A stretch of 64,000 bases of DNA from NCBI RefSeq assembly GCF_907164555.1, contig NZ_CAJQZC010000009.1, positions 186,001 to 250,000 on the forward strand. The letters run 5' to 3'. This document shows positions 52,491 to 61,774 of the stretch, piece by piece. The stretch's first letter is position 1, and every line of letters begins with the position of its first letter. This DNA is from Paraburkholderia saeva. GTDB lineage: Bacteria > Pseudomonadota > Gammaproteobacteria > Burkholderiales > Burkholderiaceae. The notes under the pieces were generated by a model, which saw only the letters and a list, made by a program, of their open reading frames with translations, made no database searches and was not told where the DNA came from. Position numbers and translations under genes: made by a program.

Positions 52491-53003
52491 TCATTCAACA
52501 TGCCCGTTGATAAACGAGCGGATGCGACGAGCGCCTTCTTCGGGAGTGCAAGTCGATGTATCCAGGCGCATCGAGTAGGGCCTTGAGTAAGCCGCGTGCC
52601 CAAATTGGGCCCGGGCCATTCCTTCGCCACGATCCGGCCTGCCGCGTTCGCGCTCTTCCAGAACATCCAGGGGGCACGAAACGCCGACAACATAGGTGCA
52701 ACGAGGAGCAAGCGCAGCAATACACGCGTCCAGGGTAGCTGTATCCCGAAGCACAAGATCCAGCACTATCTCGAAGTGACTCGCTGCCACCCGCGTCAGA
52801 GTGGACTGCAGGTTGAGGTGATGAAGCCTCAGTGCTTGATTCGACTCTTCATCCGAACGCATGTCGCGTCTACGCGACATTTCAACAAATGCATCCAGCG
52901 ATATGTGGAAAACCGGAATCTTCGAACTGTTCTGAAGCGCCCGAGCCAAGCTGCTTTTTCCTGCGCTGGTAGGTCCATGCAATACGATCGCAGTCGGTCC
53001 CAT
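52491..53003 (-). CDS. Chloramphenicol-phosphotransferase-like P-loop kinase
   Basis: This 170-residue P-loop protein has Walker A GPTSAGKSSLARALQ (about 10-24) and the CPT-type SLDAFVEMSRR (Asp, about 37, the catalytic base in Streptomyces CPT). RCTYVVGVSCPLDVLEERER, a lid with EERERGRPDR, and a C-terminal Arg-rich segment follow. The closest named family is chloramphenicol 3-O-phosphotransferase. Divergent members of this family act on other substrates, so resistance is only possible. It stands alone. Confidence 0.8.
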   Translation of the reverse strand: MGPTAIVLHGPTSAGKSSLARALQNSSKIPVFHISLDAFVEMSRRRDMRSDEESNQALRLHHLNLQSTLTRVAASHFEIVLDLVLRDTATLDACIAALAPRCTYVVGVSCPLDVLEERERGRPDRGEGMARAQFGHAAYSRPYSMRLDTSTCTPEEGARRIRSFINGHVE

Positions 53004-53360
53004 TTTTCTCGCCGGCCTCCTTACTCTGTCGATACGCCTTGGAGCGGCATCGCCAGTCCTTTTCGTCCAGCGTCAGCGCCAATGCGGGCCGGGGCACCGG
53101 GCGCACTGGTAAACCACTATCGCGCGCGGATTGGTATGCTAGTAACAATCCATTCTGTCAGGTGGCGCGGTCTTCGCGCATGCCCTTCGTTTCGCTTTGA
53201 AGGACGCCTTTGAAGAGGCTGTCCGGCTGATTGGGCGGGTCCGGTCCAGTTCCGCCGCAGCATTCCGCAAGATTCCCTGTATCTCGCACACCGTGCCGCT
53301 AATCCACGGCGAGCCGTGTGCCGACAGTCGGTAAGTTCAATCCAATAAAACGGAGACAAC
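53004..53360. other. Gap upstream of the sugar ABC operon
   Basis: About 360 bp between the kinase start and the binding-protein start; no gene is visible. It should hold the operon promoter. GGAG at 53352-53355 is the ribosome binding site of the next gene. Confidence 0.5.
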
Positions 53361-54488
53361 ATGCTTTCAGGAATCCAGGTGCTTCGAGCGGCGGCGACCG
53401 CGACATTGGCGCTGTGCACAAGCACAGCTTTTGCGCAGGCATCGATCGTCTCCGGCCCACCCAGCGATCCGACGTGCATGGTTCCCTGGAAGAGCGACAC
53501 GAAGTTCGTCAAGTATCCGAAGAAGAACGGGCCCTACCGGATCGCGCTGGTGAACGGCTATATCGCCAACACCTGGCGCATCCAGATGATCAAGACGGCC
53601 AAGGCCTATACGGCGCAACCCGCCGTCGCTGCCAAACTCAAGGAATTCAAGGTCGTCTCGACCGGCGAGGACGTGCCGGCGCAAATCTCGGCCGTCAACA
53701 ATTTTATCGATGCCGGTTACGACGCGATCGTCGTTGACGCGCAGAATCCCGCCTCGTTCGGACCCGCGATCCGCCGCGCGAAAAAGGCCGGCGTCGTGCT
53801 GATCGCGTTCGACAATACGCTCGACAGCGAAGACGCAATCAACGTCGACGTCGACCAGTACGGGCTTGGCGTGCTGTGGGCCAAGTGGCTCGCGAGCCAT
53901 CTGTCGAACGGAGGCAAGGTGCTCGAGGTCCGCGGCGTGGCGGGCACGTCGGTCGACACTGACCGGCACAACGGTTTCCAGAATGCACTGAACGCGACCG
54001 GCAAGAAGTGGAACGTCGTCCAGGTCTATGGCAAATGGGACGACGGAGTCGCGCAGAAGGCCACCGCCGACGCGATCGCCGTGCAGGGCCATTTCGATGG
54101 AATCTCGGCGCAGGGCGGCGACACGGGCGTCGTGCGCGCAATGCTCGATGCGAAGCATCCTTTCGTGCCGTTCGGCGGCGAAACGGAGAACGGCTTCCGC
54201 AAGTTCTGTGCGCAGTATGGGAGCCAGGGCCTGAAGTGCACGTCGGCTGGCAGCGGTCCCGCGCAGGTGGCCGTGGCGATCAAAACGGCGCTCGCTGCGC
54301 TGGACGGCCAGACAATCCCGGTCGCGATCAAGCTGCCGCTCGACGTCACCGACGATTCGCAGCTGAAGGCCGGCGTCAACTATTTCCCTAACGAGTCCGA
54401 CAACTTCTTCGTCGGCAACTCGTTTCCGACTTGCGGCATTAATTTCTCCGCGCAGGAAATCATGAAGCAGAGCCAGGGCAACCAGTAA
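53361..54488 (+). CDS. Sugar ABC transporter substrate-binding protein
   Basis: This 375-residue periplasmic binding protein has a signal peptide (AATATLALCTSTAFAQ) and a type-1 (ribose/galactose-like) fold: ALVNGYIANTWRIQMIKTAK, GYDAIVVDAQNPASF, AFDNTLDSEDAI, GTSVDTDRHNGFQNAL and GISAQGGDTGVVRAML. It is first in a four-gene operon and binds the imported sugar, identity unknown. Confidence 0.93.
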   Translation: MLSGIQVLRAAATATLALCTSTAFAQASIVSGPPSDPTCMVPWKSDTKFVKYPKKNGPYRIALVNGYIANTWRIQMIKTAKAYTAQPAVAAKLKEFKVVSTGEDVPAQISAVNNFIDAGYDAIVVDAQNPASFGPAIRRAKKAGVVLIAFDNTLDSEDAINVDVDQYGLGVLWAKWLASHLSNGGKVLEVRGVAGTSVDTDRHNGFQNALNATGKKWNVVQVYGKWDDGVAQKATADAIAVQGHFDGISAQGGDTGVVRAMLDAKHPFVPFGGETENGFRKFCAQYGSQGLKCTSAGSGPAQVAVAIKTALAALDGQTIPVAIKLPLDVTDDSQLKAGVNYFPNESDNFFVGNSFPTCGINFSAQEIMKQSQGNQ

Positions 54489-54576
54489 CCGGGCTGGCCT
54501 GTGACGTGATGGCAACCATCTTGCATGGGATCGGAGTCAGTGCTTTGCCCTAACTCCGGTCGACAGGAGACGAAGC

Positions 54577-56139
54577 ATGCGGCAGGACGGGCAGCAGCCG
54601 TTCTTTCAGATGTCTGGCGTGTCGAAAAGTTACGGCGGCGCCGTCGCGCTGGATCGCGCGGACCTCGCGGTGCGCGGGGGATGTATCCATGCGATCCTCG
54701 GCGAGAACGGCGCGGGCAAGTCCACGCTGCTGAAGGTCATGTCCGGCGTCGTGCAGCCGGACGAGGGAACGATGCACCTCGATGGTCGTCAGGTCGCGTT
54801 CGCGTCGCCTGCCGAGGCGAACGCGGCCGGCATCGTCTGCGTGTATCAGGAGCTGTCGCTGATCCCTGACCTGAGTGTGGCGGACAACATCTTCGCGTCG
54901 AACCCGCCACGACGCTTCGGCATGATCGACCGCCGGACCCAACGCCGCCACGCCGAAGCCGCGCTCGCCCGCGCGGGTGCGGCCGACATCAATCCGCTTG
55001 CGAAAGTCCGCGACCTGCCGCTGTCGCGCCAGCAGATGGTCGAGCTCGCAAAGGGGCTTGCGCACGCGCCGCGCATCCTGATCCTCGACGAGGCCACGTC
55101 GGCGCTGACCGCAGCCGACGTGGCGCGTGTCATCGAGGTGCTCAAGCGTCTGCGCGAAGAAGGGCTCGCACTGCTCTTCATCTCACACCGGATGCACGAG
55201 GTGAAGGCGCTCGCGGACGAATGCACGGTCTACCGGAACGGTCGTCATGTGATGAGCTTCGAGGCAGGCACGCGCTCCGACAATGAGGTTGTCGAGATGA
55301 TGATTGGCCGGACGTACCAGCACGCATTTCCCGACAAACCCGCGGACGAGCCCGGGCGCCGCCTCGCAGCCGAACCGGTTCTCGCCTGTCGCGATCTCGC
55401 GTGGAACGACACCCTGCAGGGCGTCAGCTTTTCGTTGCAGCCCGGTGAAATCCTCGGGCTGGGGGGCCTCGACGGGCAAGGCCAGCGCGAACTGCTGCTC
55501 GCCCTGTTCGGCGTGCTACGCGGTTGCGCGGGGAAGATCGAGATCGACGGCAAGGCCGTATCGATCACGAGCCCCGTGGTCGCGCGCGCCAACCGGATCG
55601 GTATGGCGCTGATTCCGGAAGACCGCAAGACCGAAGGCCTGATGCTGCCGATGTCGGTGCGCGAGAACCTGTCGTTTGCCGCCCTCGATCGCATGTCCAC
55701 CGCGGGCGTGATCGATCGCGACCGCCAGCAGTCACTGGTCGACCGGATGATGGAGCTGCTCGCGATCAAGTCGTTCAGCGTCGACGCGGCCGTGGGCTCG
55801 CTGTCGGGCGGCAACCAGCAGAAGGTGGTCATCGCGAAGTGGCTGATCCGGCAACCGAGAATCCTGCTCCTCAGCGACCCGACGCGCGGCATCGACGTCG
55901 GCACCAAGCAGGAGATCTATCAGCTGCTAAGGCGGCTCGCCGACGAAGGCGCCGCGATCGTTTTCTATTCCACCGACTATGACGAGCTGATCGGCTGCTG
56001 CGACCGCGTGCTCGTGCTATACGAAGGCCGGATCAAGAAGGAACTTGTCGGGTCGGAGATCACCGAGCAAAACCTGATTGCAAGTGCACTGGATCTGCCC
56101 GTCGGACAGATTTCGCCTTCCACGGGAGTCGCGCCATGA
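54577..56139 (+). CDS. Sugar ABC transporter, dual ATP-binding protein
   Basis: This 520-residue protein has two ABC domains. The first has Walker A GENGAGKST (about 43-51), signature-region LPLSRQQMVELAKGL and Walker B ILILDEATSAL. The second has a degenerate P-loop region (GLGGLDGQGQRELLLALFG), signature LSGGNQQKVVIAKWL and Walker B LLLSDPTRGIDVG, in which the usual DE is replaced by SD. This is the RbsA/MglA layout. AGGAG precedes ATG 54577; the stop overlaps the first permease (ATGA). Confidence 0.94.
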   Translation: MRQDGQQPFFQMSGVSKSYGGAVALDRADLAVRGGCIHAILGENGAGKSTLLKVMSGVVQPDEGTMHLDGRQVAFASPAEANAAGIVCVYQELSLIPDLSVADNIFASNPPRRFGMIDRRTQRRHAEAALARAGAADINPLAKVRDLPLSRQQMVELAKGLAHAPRILILDEATSALTAADVARVIEVLKRLREEGLALLFISHRMHEVKALADECTVYRNGRHVMSFEAGTRSDNEVVEMMIGRTYQHAFPDKPADEPGRRLAAEPVLACRDLAWNDTLQGVSFSLQPGEILGLGGLDGQGQRELLLALFGVLRGCAGKIEIDGKAVSITSPVVARANRIGMALIPEDRKTEGLMLPMSVRENLSFAALDRMSTAGVIDRDRQQSLVDRMMELLAIKSFSVDAAVGSLSGGNQQKVVIAKWLIRQPRILLLSDPTRGIDVGTKQEIYQLLRRLADEGAAIVFYSTDYDELIGCCDRVLVLYEGRIKKELVGSEITEQNLIASALDLPVGQISPSTGVAP

Positions 56140-57116
56140 GCGGGCTGCGTTACTGGTATGCGGAAAATCGCGGGGCGACGTTCGCGTTCGGCCTGTTCGT
56201 GCTGATGTTCGCGATCTACCTCGTCAACTATCCGTCGTCGTTGTCGGCGAACGTGTTTCAGACGGCAGCGAACAAGGCGGTACTGCTCGCGCTGGTGTCG
56301 ATGGGCCAGGCGCTCGTCGTGCTGACGGCCGGCATCGACCTGTCGATCGGCATGACGCTCGTGCTGACGAACTGCGTTGGATCGTGGATCGTCACGGGCG
56401 ACGCGCTGCACAGCGCGCTCGGCATCGCCGGCGTGCTCGCGGCCGGCGCGCTGTGCGGCGCGCTCAACGGCATCATCATCATTTACGGCCGTCTGCAGCC
56501 GATCGTGACGACGATCGCGACGGGCGCCGTCTATTACGGACTGGCGCTGCTTTTACGCCCGGTTCCCGGCGGGTCGATCAACGAGGATCTCGCCGACGCA
56601 CTGACCGGCAAGGTCGCCGGCGGCGTGCCGGCGAGCCTGCTGATTCTGCTCGCGACTGTGGTGATCGTCTGGATCCCTTTCAAACGTTCCGCGGTCGGGC
56701 GCGCGGCGTACGCGACGGGCTCGTCCGAATCCGCGGCCTTCCTGTCCGGCATGCCGATCCTGCGCGCGAAGTTCGCGAGCTATACGCTGGCGGGTCTGCT
56801 CGCCGCGATTGGCGGCCTCTTTCTGACGTTCTTCACGGACACGGGAGAAGCGAGCCTTGGCAGTGCCAACTCATATACGCTGTTTTCGATCGCCGCCGTG
56901 GTCATCGGCGGCGTGTCGCTGCTCGGCGGCAGGGGCAGCGCGATCGGCGCCATCTTCGGCGCATTCGCCTTCCGCTCTATCGGCGATCTGCTGTTCGTGT
57001 TCAACGTCGATGCGCTGTGGCAGCCGCTGTTCCAGGGTGTGATTCTTCTGCTTGCTGTCGCGATCGGCGCGTGCGGGCTGTTCCGGGTACGCAACCGTCT
57101 GGAGTGGTTCCAGTGA
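56136..57116 (+). CDS. Sugar ABC transporter permease 1
   Basis: This 326-residue membrane protein with about ten helices is of the RbsC/BPD_transp_2 type: LVVLTAGIDLSIGMTLVL, SSESAAFLSGMPILRAK and VVIGGVSLLGGRGSAIGAIF. It overlaps both neighbours by 4 nt and pairs with permease 2. Confidence 0.94.
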   Translation: MSGLRYWYAENRGATFAFGLFVLMFAIYLVNYPSSLSANVFQTAANKAVLLALVSMGQALVVLTAGIDLSIGMTLVLTNCVGSWIVTGDALHSALGIAGVLAAGALCGALNGIIIIYGRLQPIVTTIATGAVYYGLALLLRPVPGGSINEDLADALTGKVAGGVPASLLILLATVVIVWIPFKRSAVGRAAYATGSSESAAFLSGMPILRAKFASYTLAGLLAAIGGLFLTFFTDTGEASLGSANSYTLFSIAAVVIGGVSLLGGRGSAIGAIFGAFAFRSIGDLLFVFNVDALWQPLFQGVILLLAVAIGACGLFRVRNRLEWFQ

Positions 57117-58099
57117 GCGGCGTCGCCGCAACCAGCTGGACCGCGTTCGTGTCGAGGCTCGCACGCAAAATCGACCGGCCGATCCTTATCGCGTTCGCGT
57201 GTATCGTCGCGCTGCTGCTCGTCGGCGGCATGTTTTCGCGGAACTTCATGTCGCCCGAATACATCCTCCTGCAGCTGAAGGTCGGCGCCTTCCTTGGCAT
57301 CATCGCGACCGGCCTGATGATGGTCATTCTGCTCGGCCACATCGACCTGTCGCTGCCGTGGACGATCACGGTCGGCGCAATGATGGCGTGCGCCGCCGCG
57401 GGGCACGGCGAACTCGGGAGCATCCTCGCGATTCCAGTCGGGATCGGCTGCGGTGTGCTGATCGGCATCGTCAACGGCATCCTCGTCGCGCTCCTGCGCA
57501 TTCCATCGATGATCGCGACGCTCGCGACCAATGCGGTCGCGCAGGGCATCATGATCGTCTACACGGGCGGATCGTCGCCCCAGGATTCCGCGCCACACGT
57601 GATGCGATGGCTTGCGGCAGGGTGGCTCGTACCGGGCGTGCCGAATGCTGTCGCGCTGTGGGTGTTGACCGGCGGTGCCACGATGTTCCTGCTGTCGCGC
57701 ACGACCTTCGGCCGCACGCTGTACGCGATCGGCAACACCGAGCGCGCGGCATATCTTTCCGGCATCGATACGCGCCGCGTCACCGTAATCGCGTTCGCCG
57801 TGTGCGGTGCGTTCGCGGCGTTCGGCGGCGTGCTGCTCGCGGGTTACGCGTCGAAGGCGGCACAGTCGATGGGCGATGCCTATCTGTTGCCGGCGATCGC
57901 AGCGGTCGTGCTCGGTGGCACGTCGATTCTGGGCGGGCGGGGTTCGTACCTCGGCACCGTGGCTGGCGCGATCCTCATCACGCTGCTGCAGTCGATCCTC
58001 TCGGTCGCGCAGATGCCCGAGGCGGGGCGCCAGATCATCTACGGCGTGGTGATCGCGGCGATGTTGCTGCTGTATGGGCGCAGCAAGCGGGAGGCGTAG
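57113..58099 (+). CDS. Sugar ABC transporter permease 2
   Basis: This 328-residue membrane protein is of the same BPD_transp_2 family as permease 1: VILLGHIDLSLPWTITVG, GNTERAAYLSGIDTRRV and VVLGGTSILGGRGSYLGTVA. GTG 57113 is the start, forming GTGA with the preceding stop. The operon thus encodes a heterodimeric permease with a dual ATPase and binding protein. Confidence 0.93.
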   Translation: MSGVAATSWTAFVSRLARKIDRPILIAFACIVALLLVGGMFSRNFMSPEYILLQLKVGAFLGIIATGLMMVILLGHIDLSLPWTITVGAMMACAAAGHGELGSILAIPVGIGCGVLIGIVNGILVALLRIPSMIATLATNAVAQGIMIVYTGGSSPQDSAPHVMRWLAAGWLVPGVPNAVALWVLTGGATMFLLSRTTFGRTLYAIGNTERAAYLSGIDTRRVTVIAFAVCGAFAAFGGVLLAGYASKAAQSMGDAYLLPAIAAVVLGGTSILGGRGSYLGTVAGAILITLLQSILSVAQMPEAGRQIIYGVVIAAMLLLYGRSKREA

Positions 58100-58202
58100 C
58101 GTTGCGAACTTCGCAGGCGACCCGGAGCGGTCCCTCAGCGCGCTTCGAAGCGGTCACTTATGCCTCGACGACATGCATCACGCCACCCGGATCCGGATAG
58201 CT

Positions 58203-59795
58203 TCATGCCGCGCTCAGGCTGAGCAGCCAACGTTCGATCGCTGCTCCCGAACACTCGCGGCTTCTCCAGCCAATATGACCGTCCGGCCTGACGATCCAGA
58301 CTTCACCGCCCTTCGCACGGTACGTCGCGGCAAAGTCGCCTGCTGCGTCCTTCAATACAGTCATGAGTTCGGACACAGGCACTTCGCACTGCGCAGGCGT
58401 GATCAGGACGGCCGATGCGGCGCCGGGTAACGAAGCTGCAAGTGTGCGGCAACCGTCGATGAAGGCGTCATATTGCTGCCCCGCCGCATCGACATAGCCG
58501 ATGAGGATATGTCGTCCCGCGCCGACGTAGTCGTGCAGTCGCCTTGCATGCCCTACGAAACGTTGTGCCAGACCCCGCGCGTCAGGCAGCCGGTCACCGG
58601 GTGCGGGCGACTCAGGATCCGCGTCGGGACACAGGTCGGCAACTATCGGGCTCCCACGATAGGTGACCAGCAACTGGGTCTCGCGCATCGCCGGATTTGC
58701 TGCCTGGCGCGCGAGGACTGCATTGAGTGCCGCGCTCGTCGATTTGACGACATCGATGCCCACTGGACGCCGCTCTGCCAGATAGCTGTCGAGCAATGCG
58801 GGACCCGTCAGACCCTTCGCGACATGCGCCAGCTTCCACGCGAGGTTGTGCGCGTCCTGCAGTCCAGTGTTCATGCCCTGTCCCCCGACGGGCGGATGAA
58901 TGTGCGCAGCGTCGCCGGCAATGAACACCCGGCCTCCCCCGTAGGCGGAGGCGATACGGTGGCTTACCCGGTAAACCGACGACCATCGCATCGACGTTAG
59001 CCGTGTGCCTTCGGGTAGATACGGCAGCATAAGGCTGCACGTCGTTTCAAAGTCGGGAGCGCCAGTGCTCGCGAGCGAAGCGACACGTTCATCGGGCACG
59101 ATCATCGAGAGCCGATAGCGCTGCGCAGAGCCTCGAATGGGCACGGCCACGAGGCTGGCTTTCGCACGCGCTGCATCCGTCCACTCGAATCGATACATGG
59201 GCCCGCGCGGATACGGCCAGTCCACGTCAACATCAGCGAGCGCAAAGGTCTGCGGATATTGCTCGCCTTCGAAGGTCATTCCCAGGCCTGACCGGACCTT
59301 GCTATGTGCGCCGTCGCACCCGACCAGCCATTTGCAACAAACGGCAAGCGTCTCGCCCTGCGGTCCAGTCAGATGGGCCTCGACTGCGTTGCCGTTGTCG
59401 ATGAATTTGTCCAGCGTACATCCATAATTCACCTGACCGCCATGTTCTGTGTACGCCGCTTCAAGCAGCCGTTCTGTCTCGAACTGCGCAATTGAAAGGG
59501 ACCCGTAGGGCAAGCCCTCTTCTGGAACCCGCATGCTTCGCGCGGGCACCATCGCTCCATCGACCCACGTTTCGACGCCGGTGAGCCATACGCCCGCCTC
59601 GATTGCACGATCGAGGATGCCTAGATCGTCGAAAATCTCAAGCGTGCGGGGCGTCACACCGAGCGCCTTGCAGAAAAATCCTCTTCCTGCCATCTTGTCG
59701 ATCACCTTTACCGCGACGCGGTCGCGTCGCAATTCGGCACCGAGCAGCAAGCCGACTGGGCCGGCGCCGACGACGAGTACGTCCACGTTTTCCAT
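58203..59795 (-). CDS. FAD-dependent aromatic-type monooxygenase (PHBH fold)
   Basis: This 530-residue class A flavoprotein monooxygenase has VLVVGAGPVGLLLGAELRR at the start, the WLVGCDGAHSKVRSGLG (DG) motif (about 163-179) and GDAAHIHPPVGGQGMNTGLQD. A thioredoxin-like C-terminal domain follows. ATG 59795 is fixed by AGGAG upstream; a longer frame adds 49 non-coding-looking residues. It is transcribed alone and convergent with the sugar operon. Substrate likely phenolic; unproven. Confidence 0.91.
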   Translation of the reverse strand: MENVDVLVVGAGPVGLLLGAELRRDRVAVKVIDKMAGRGFFCKALGVTPRTLEIFDDLGILDRAIEAGVWLTGVETWVDGAMVPARSMRVPEEGLPYGSLSIAQFETERLLEAAYTEHGGQVNYGCTLDKFIDNGNAVEAHLTGPQGETLAVCCKWLVGCDGAHSKVRSGLGMTFEGEQYPQTFALADVDVDWPYPRGPMYRFEWTDAARAKASLVAVPIRGSAQRYRLSMIVPDERVASLASTGAPDFETTCSLMLPYLPEGTRLTSMRWSSVYRVSHRIASAYGGGRVFIAGDAAHIHPPVGGQGMNTGLQDAHNLAWKLAHVAKGLTGPALLDSYLAERRPVGIDVVKSTSAALNAVLARQAANPAMRETQLLVTYRGSPIVADLCPDADPESPAPGDRLPDARGLAQRFVGHARRLHDYVGAGRHILIGYVDAAGQQYDAFIDGCRTLAASLPGAASAVLITPAQCEVPVSELMTVLKDAAGDFAATYRAKGGEVWIVRPDGHIGWRSRECSGAAIERWLLSLSAA

Positions 59796-60139
59796 GTTTT
59801 GCTCCTCGCAGGCTGTTTGCCCGGCTGTTATGGAGGCATACGGTTCGAAGTGCTGCGAGTTCGTATAACAGTGTATGAATGTGGGGTGTGATTCAGAACA
59901 GGAATATTCGTCGCGCGCTTCAATTAAAGCGCAGGCAGGCATGCTTGAACAGATTGTATAGAACTGGACTCAGTTGGCCATTCCCGGATGCGAGCAAAGG
60001 CACTGCACGGGCAACGCTTCTGGCGTCGACAGAGAATTATTCGTGGATACGTCTCAATGAATTTTGAGTACCATCCTTAGTGGTCGCGAATGAGCCCGCA
60101 TCCGATGTGTCACCGCGCGGAACTAAAGAGAGTCGAGCC
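59796..60139. other. Gap between the monooxygenase and DUF488 genes
   Basis: About 340 bp between divergent genes with no gene I recognise. It probably contains promoters for both. A short partly symmetric sequence CGTATAACAGTGTATG (59863-59878) near the monooxygenase start could be a regulator site. Confidence 0.4.
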
Positions 60140-60520
60140 ATGCCCCGTGTTTCCGTAAAACGCGCATATGACGATCCCGAACCGGAAGATGGTTATCGGG
60201 TTCTGGTTGACCGTGTGTGGCCGCGCGGACGCAGTCGGGAAAGTCTTCAGCTTGATTCGCAGGCCCCGCAACTCGCCCCAAGTGTCACCTTGAGGAAGTG
60301 GTTTTCACACGACCCCAACCGTTGGACGGAATTCCATGAGCGCTATGAACGCGAGTTGCAGGCAGAATCGATGCAGGTCCAGATGAAGGAACTGCTGGCA
60401 GCGGCACATGGACGTCACATCACGCTTGTCTATGGCGCCAAAGACCTTGTTCACAATCACGCAGTTATCTTGCGGGACGCGTTACTGCGCGTATCAAGAT
60501 TGTCCGAGACCAGATCATAG
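60140..60520 (+). CDS. DUF488-family protein
   Basis: This 126-residue protein matches DUF488: VKRAYDDPEPEDGYRVLVDR, VWPRGRSRE, APQLAPSVTLRKWFSHDPNR, the FHERYERELQ helix and ITLVYGAKDLVHNHA. Members have been linked to uncharacterised enzymatic or nucleic-acid roles. ATG 60140 gives the natural family start. Function unknown. Confidence 0.9.
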   Translation: MPRVSVKRAYDDPEPEDGYRVLVDRVWPRGRSRESLQLDSQAPQLAPSVTLRKWFSHDPNRWTEFHERYERELQAESMQVQMKELLAAAHGRHITLVYGAKDLVHNHAVILRDALLRVSRLSETRS

Positions 60521-60600
60521 TGGTGTGCTTGCGCGTACGATCCTGAAGTCTTCCCTTTTGAATCGCTCGACACGCGACGAAGGATAGCACTGAGCACCCC

Positions 60601-60704
60601 TTGCGAGCGCAGGGTCGCGGGATGCGCATTGTTTGCAGTTGCACCTTGCGGTCGCGTCACCCAATGCGGGAAGCTGAGAAACGAACAGACAGGATCTGCG
60701 CGTC
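60601..60704. repeat. Dispersed intergenic repeat, copy 2
   Basis: About 104 bp similar to 47561-47664, same orientation, in the gap behind the DUF488 gene. The two copies are 13 kb apart. Neither encodes a supported protein. Confidence 0.8.
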
Positions 60705-60784
60705 GTTTCACACGTCGTTGCCGTCAGTAGTTGCACTGTCACCTTCGATTCGCCCCAACGACAGCTGCACAGGAAACACGTGCG

Positions 60785-61225
60785 CTATTCACCCAGCGGC
60801 AACAGGGCCGAAAGCAGGCGACGTAACTCCATACGTTCCGCTCGCGTCAATCTTGCCGTGAGAATGCGCTCGACTTCCTCGACACGCGGACGCAACGTCG
60901 CAAGTTGTTTCTTGCCGGCGGGAGTCAGGAACAACACGTAGCTACGTTTGTCGACGGCATCGTCCGAGCGCTCGATCAATTCATTGCGAACCATGCGTGC
61001 GACGAGATCGGCGATGGTCGAACGGTCCACGTCGAGTTCATCGCCGAGTTGTCGTTGATTTATGCCGGGCGTTTTCTGCAGGATTTCGAGCGCCGCGTAC
61101 TGGACGCTCGTTATCTCGGTGGAGACTTCGCTGAGCCATACCGCTACGTGGCGCTGCTGGGCGCGGCGTACCAGGCTGCCCGTGAATTTCGAAAGCGCTT
61201 CGGGATAGTCGTGTTTGGTTGGCAA
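60785..61225 (-). CDS. MarR-family regulator
   Basis: This 146-residue winged-HTH regulator has EITSVQYAALEILQKTPGIN, then LDVDRSTIADLVARMVRNE and the wing ERSDDAVDKRSYVLFLTPAG, about residues 37-104. The start is a TTG (61225) with no strong ribosome binding site. A truncated phosphatase gene lies 11 bp upstream on the same strand. Target unknown. Confidence 0.88.
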   Translation of the reverse strand: MPTKHDYPEALSKFTGSLVRRAQQRHVAVWLSEVSTEITSVQYAALEILQKTPGINQRQLGDELDVDRSTIADLVARMVRNELIERSDDAVDKRSYVLFLTPAGKKQLATLRPRVEEVERILTARLTRAERMELRRLLSALLPLGE

Positions 61226-61236
61226 TTTCCAGGCGC

Positions 61237-61743
61237 TCAGCGTTGGGGTTTCGTTCGGAAAATGGGCCGCAAAAATGAGAGCACCCGCAACGCTTTCACC
61301 AATCCATCGGGACAGGGCTTTGGCCTTTTGACATCTTCACACCCGATGATCAGGTCGGTTTGGGCAAGCAGGCCAGCGCATTCGAGTATCGATTCAATTC
61401 TCCTGCGATACTTGTTAGACACGATCGCGATGGCGACACCGTATTCTCGCAGGCACGAGAAAAGCCCGGGAACCTGTTCGTACACCGTTGTCATTGCCAC
61501 CCTCACCTCCTCTGCCCGTGCCACGAAGCGTTTTGCAAACTCATCCGCGACGGTTTGGCTATCGACCTTGACCAGTGCAGCAAACATTTCGCGTAGCGGA
61601 AGGCCGATGGTCCGCACAATCCCGCTTTCCTCCACGTCTTCGATCTGCATGCACCGTAGCGCATGCTGCGTACACTCGATGACACCTCGCGACGAATCCA
61701 CCAGGGTCAGGTCGAAATCGAATATGGCGAGGTCCGTCTTCAC
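61237..61743 (-). pseudogene. HAD-family phosphatase, lacking C-terminal motif
   Basis: The 168-residue product has HAD motif 1 IFDFDLTLVDSSRG, motif 2 AIVSNKY and motif 3 Lys in KRPKPCPDGLVKAL. It then ends in a short unrelated tail (FLRPIFRTKPQR) instead of motif 4 (GDSxxD), which binds Mg2+. Relatives of phosphoglycolate phosphatase type are about 215-225 residues, so some 50 are missing. The start is GTG 61743 with a poor ribosome binding site. It is probably inactive. Confidence 0.7.
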
Positions 61744-61774
61744 GAAATGGAGGGGCAGTTAGAATGACAAAGCG

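Noticed and set aside
56078..57112. Open frame extending permease 2 upstream through permease 1
   Set aside because: The upstream part is a shadow of permease 1; the GTG at 57113 overlapping the previous stop is the natural start.
58100..58202. TGCGAA-C-TTCGCA behind the sugar ABC operon, possible terminator
   Set aside because: Short stem without a T-run.
59796..59942. 49-residue N-terminal extension of the second FAD monooxygenase
   Set aside because: A good AGGAG before ATG 59795 and the family start at the Rossmann strand both favour the shorter form.
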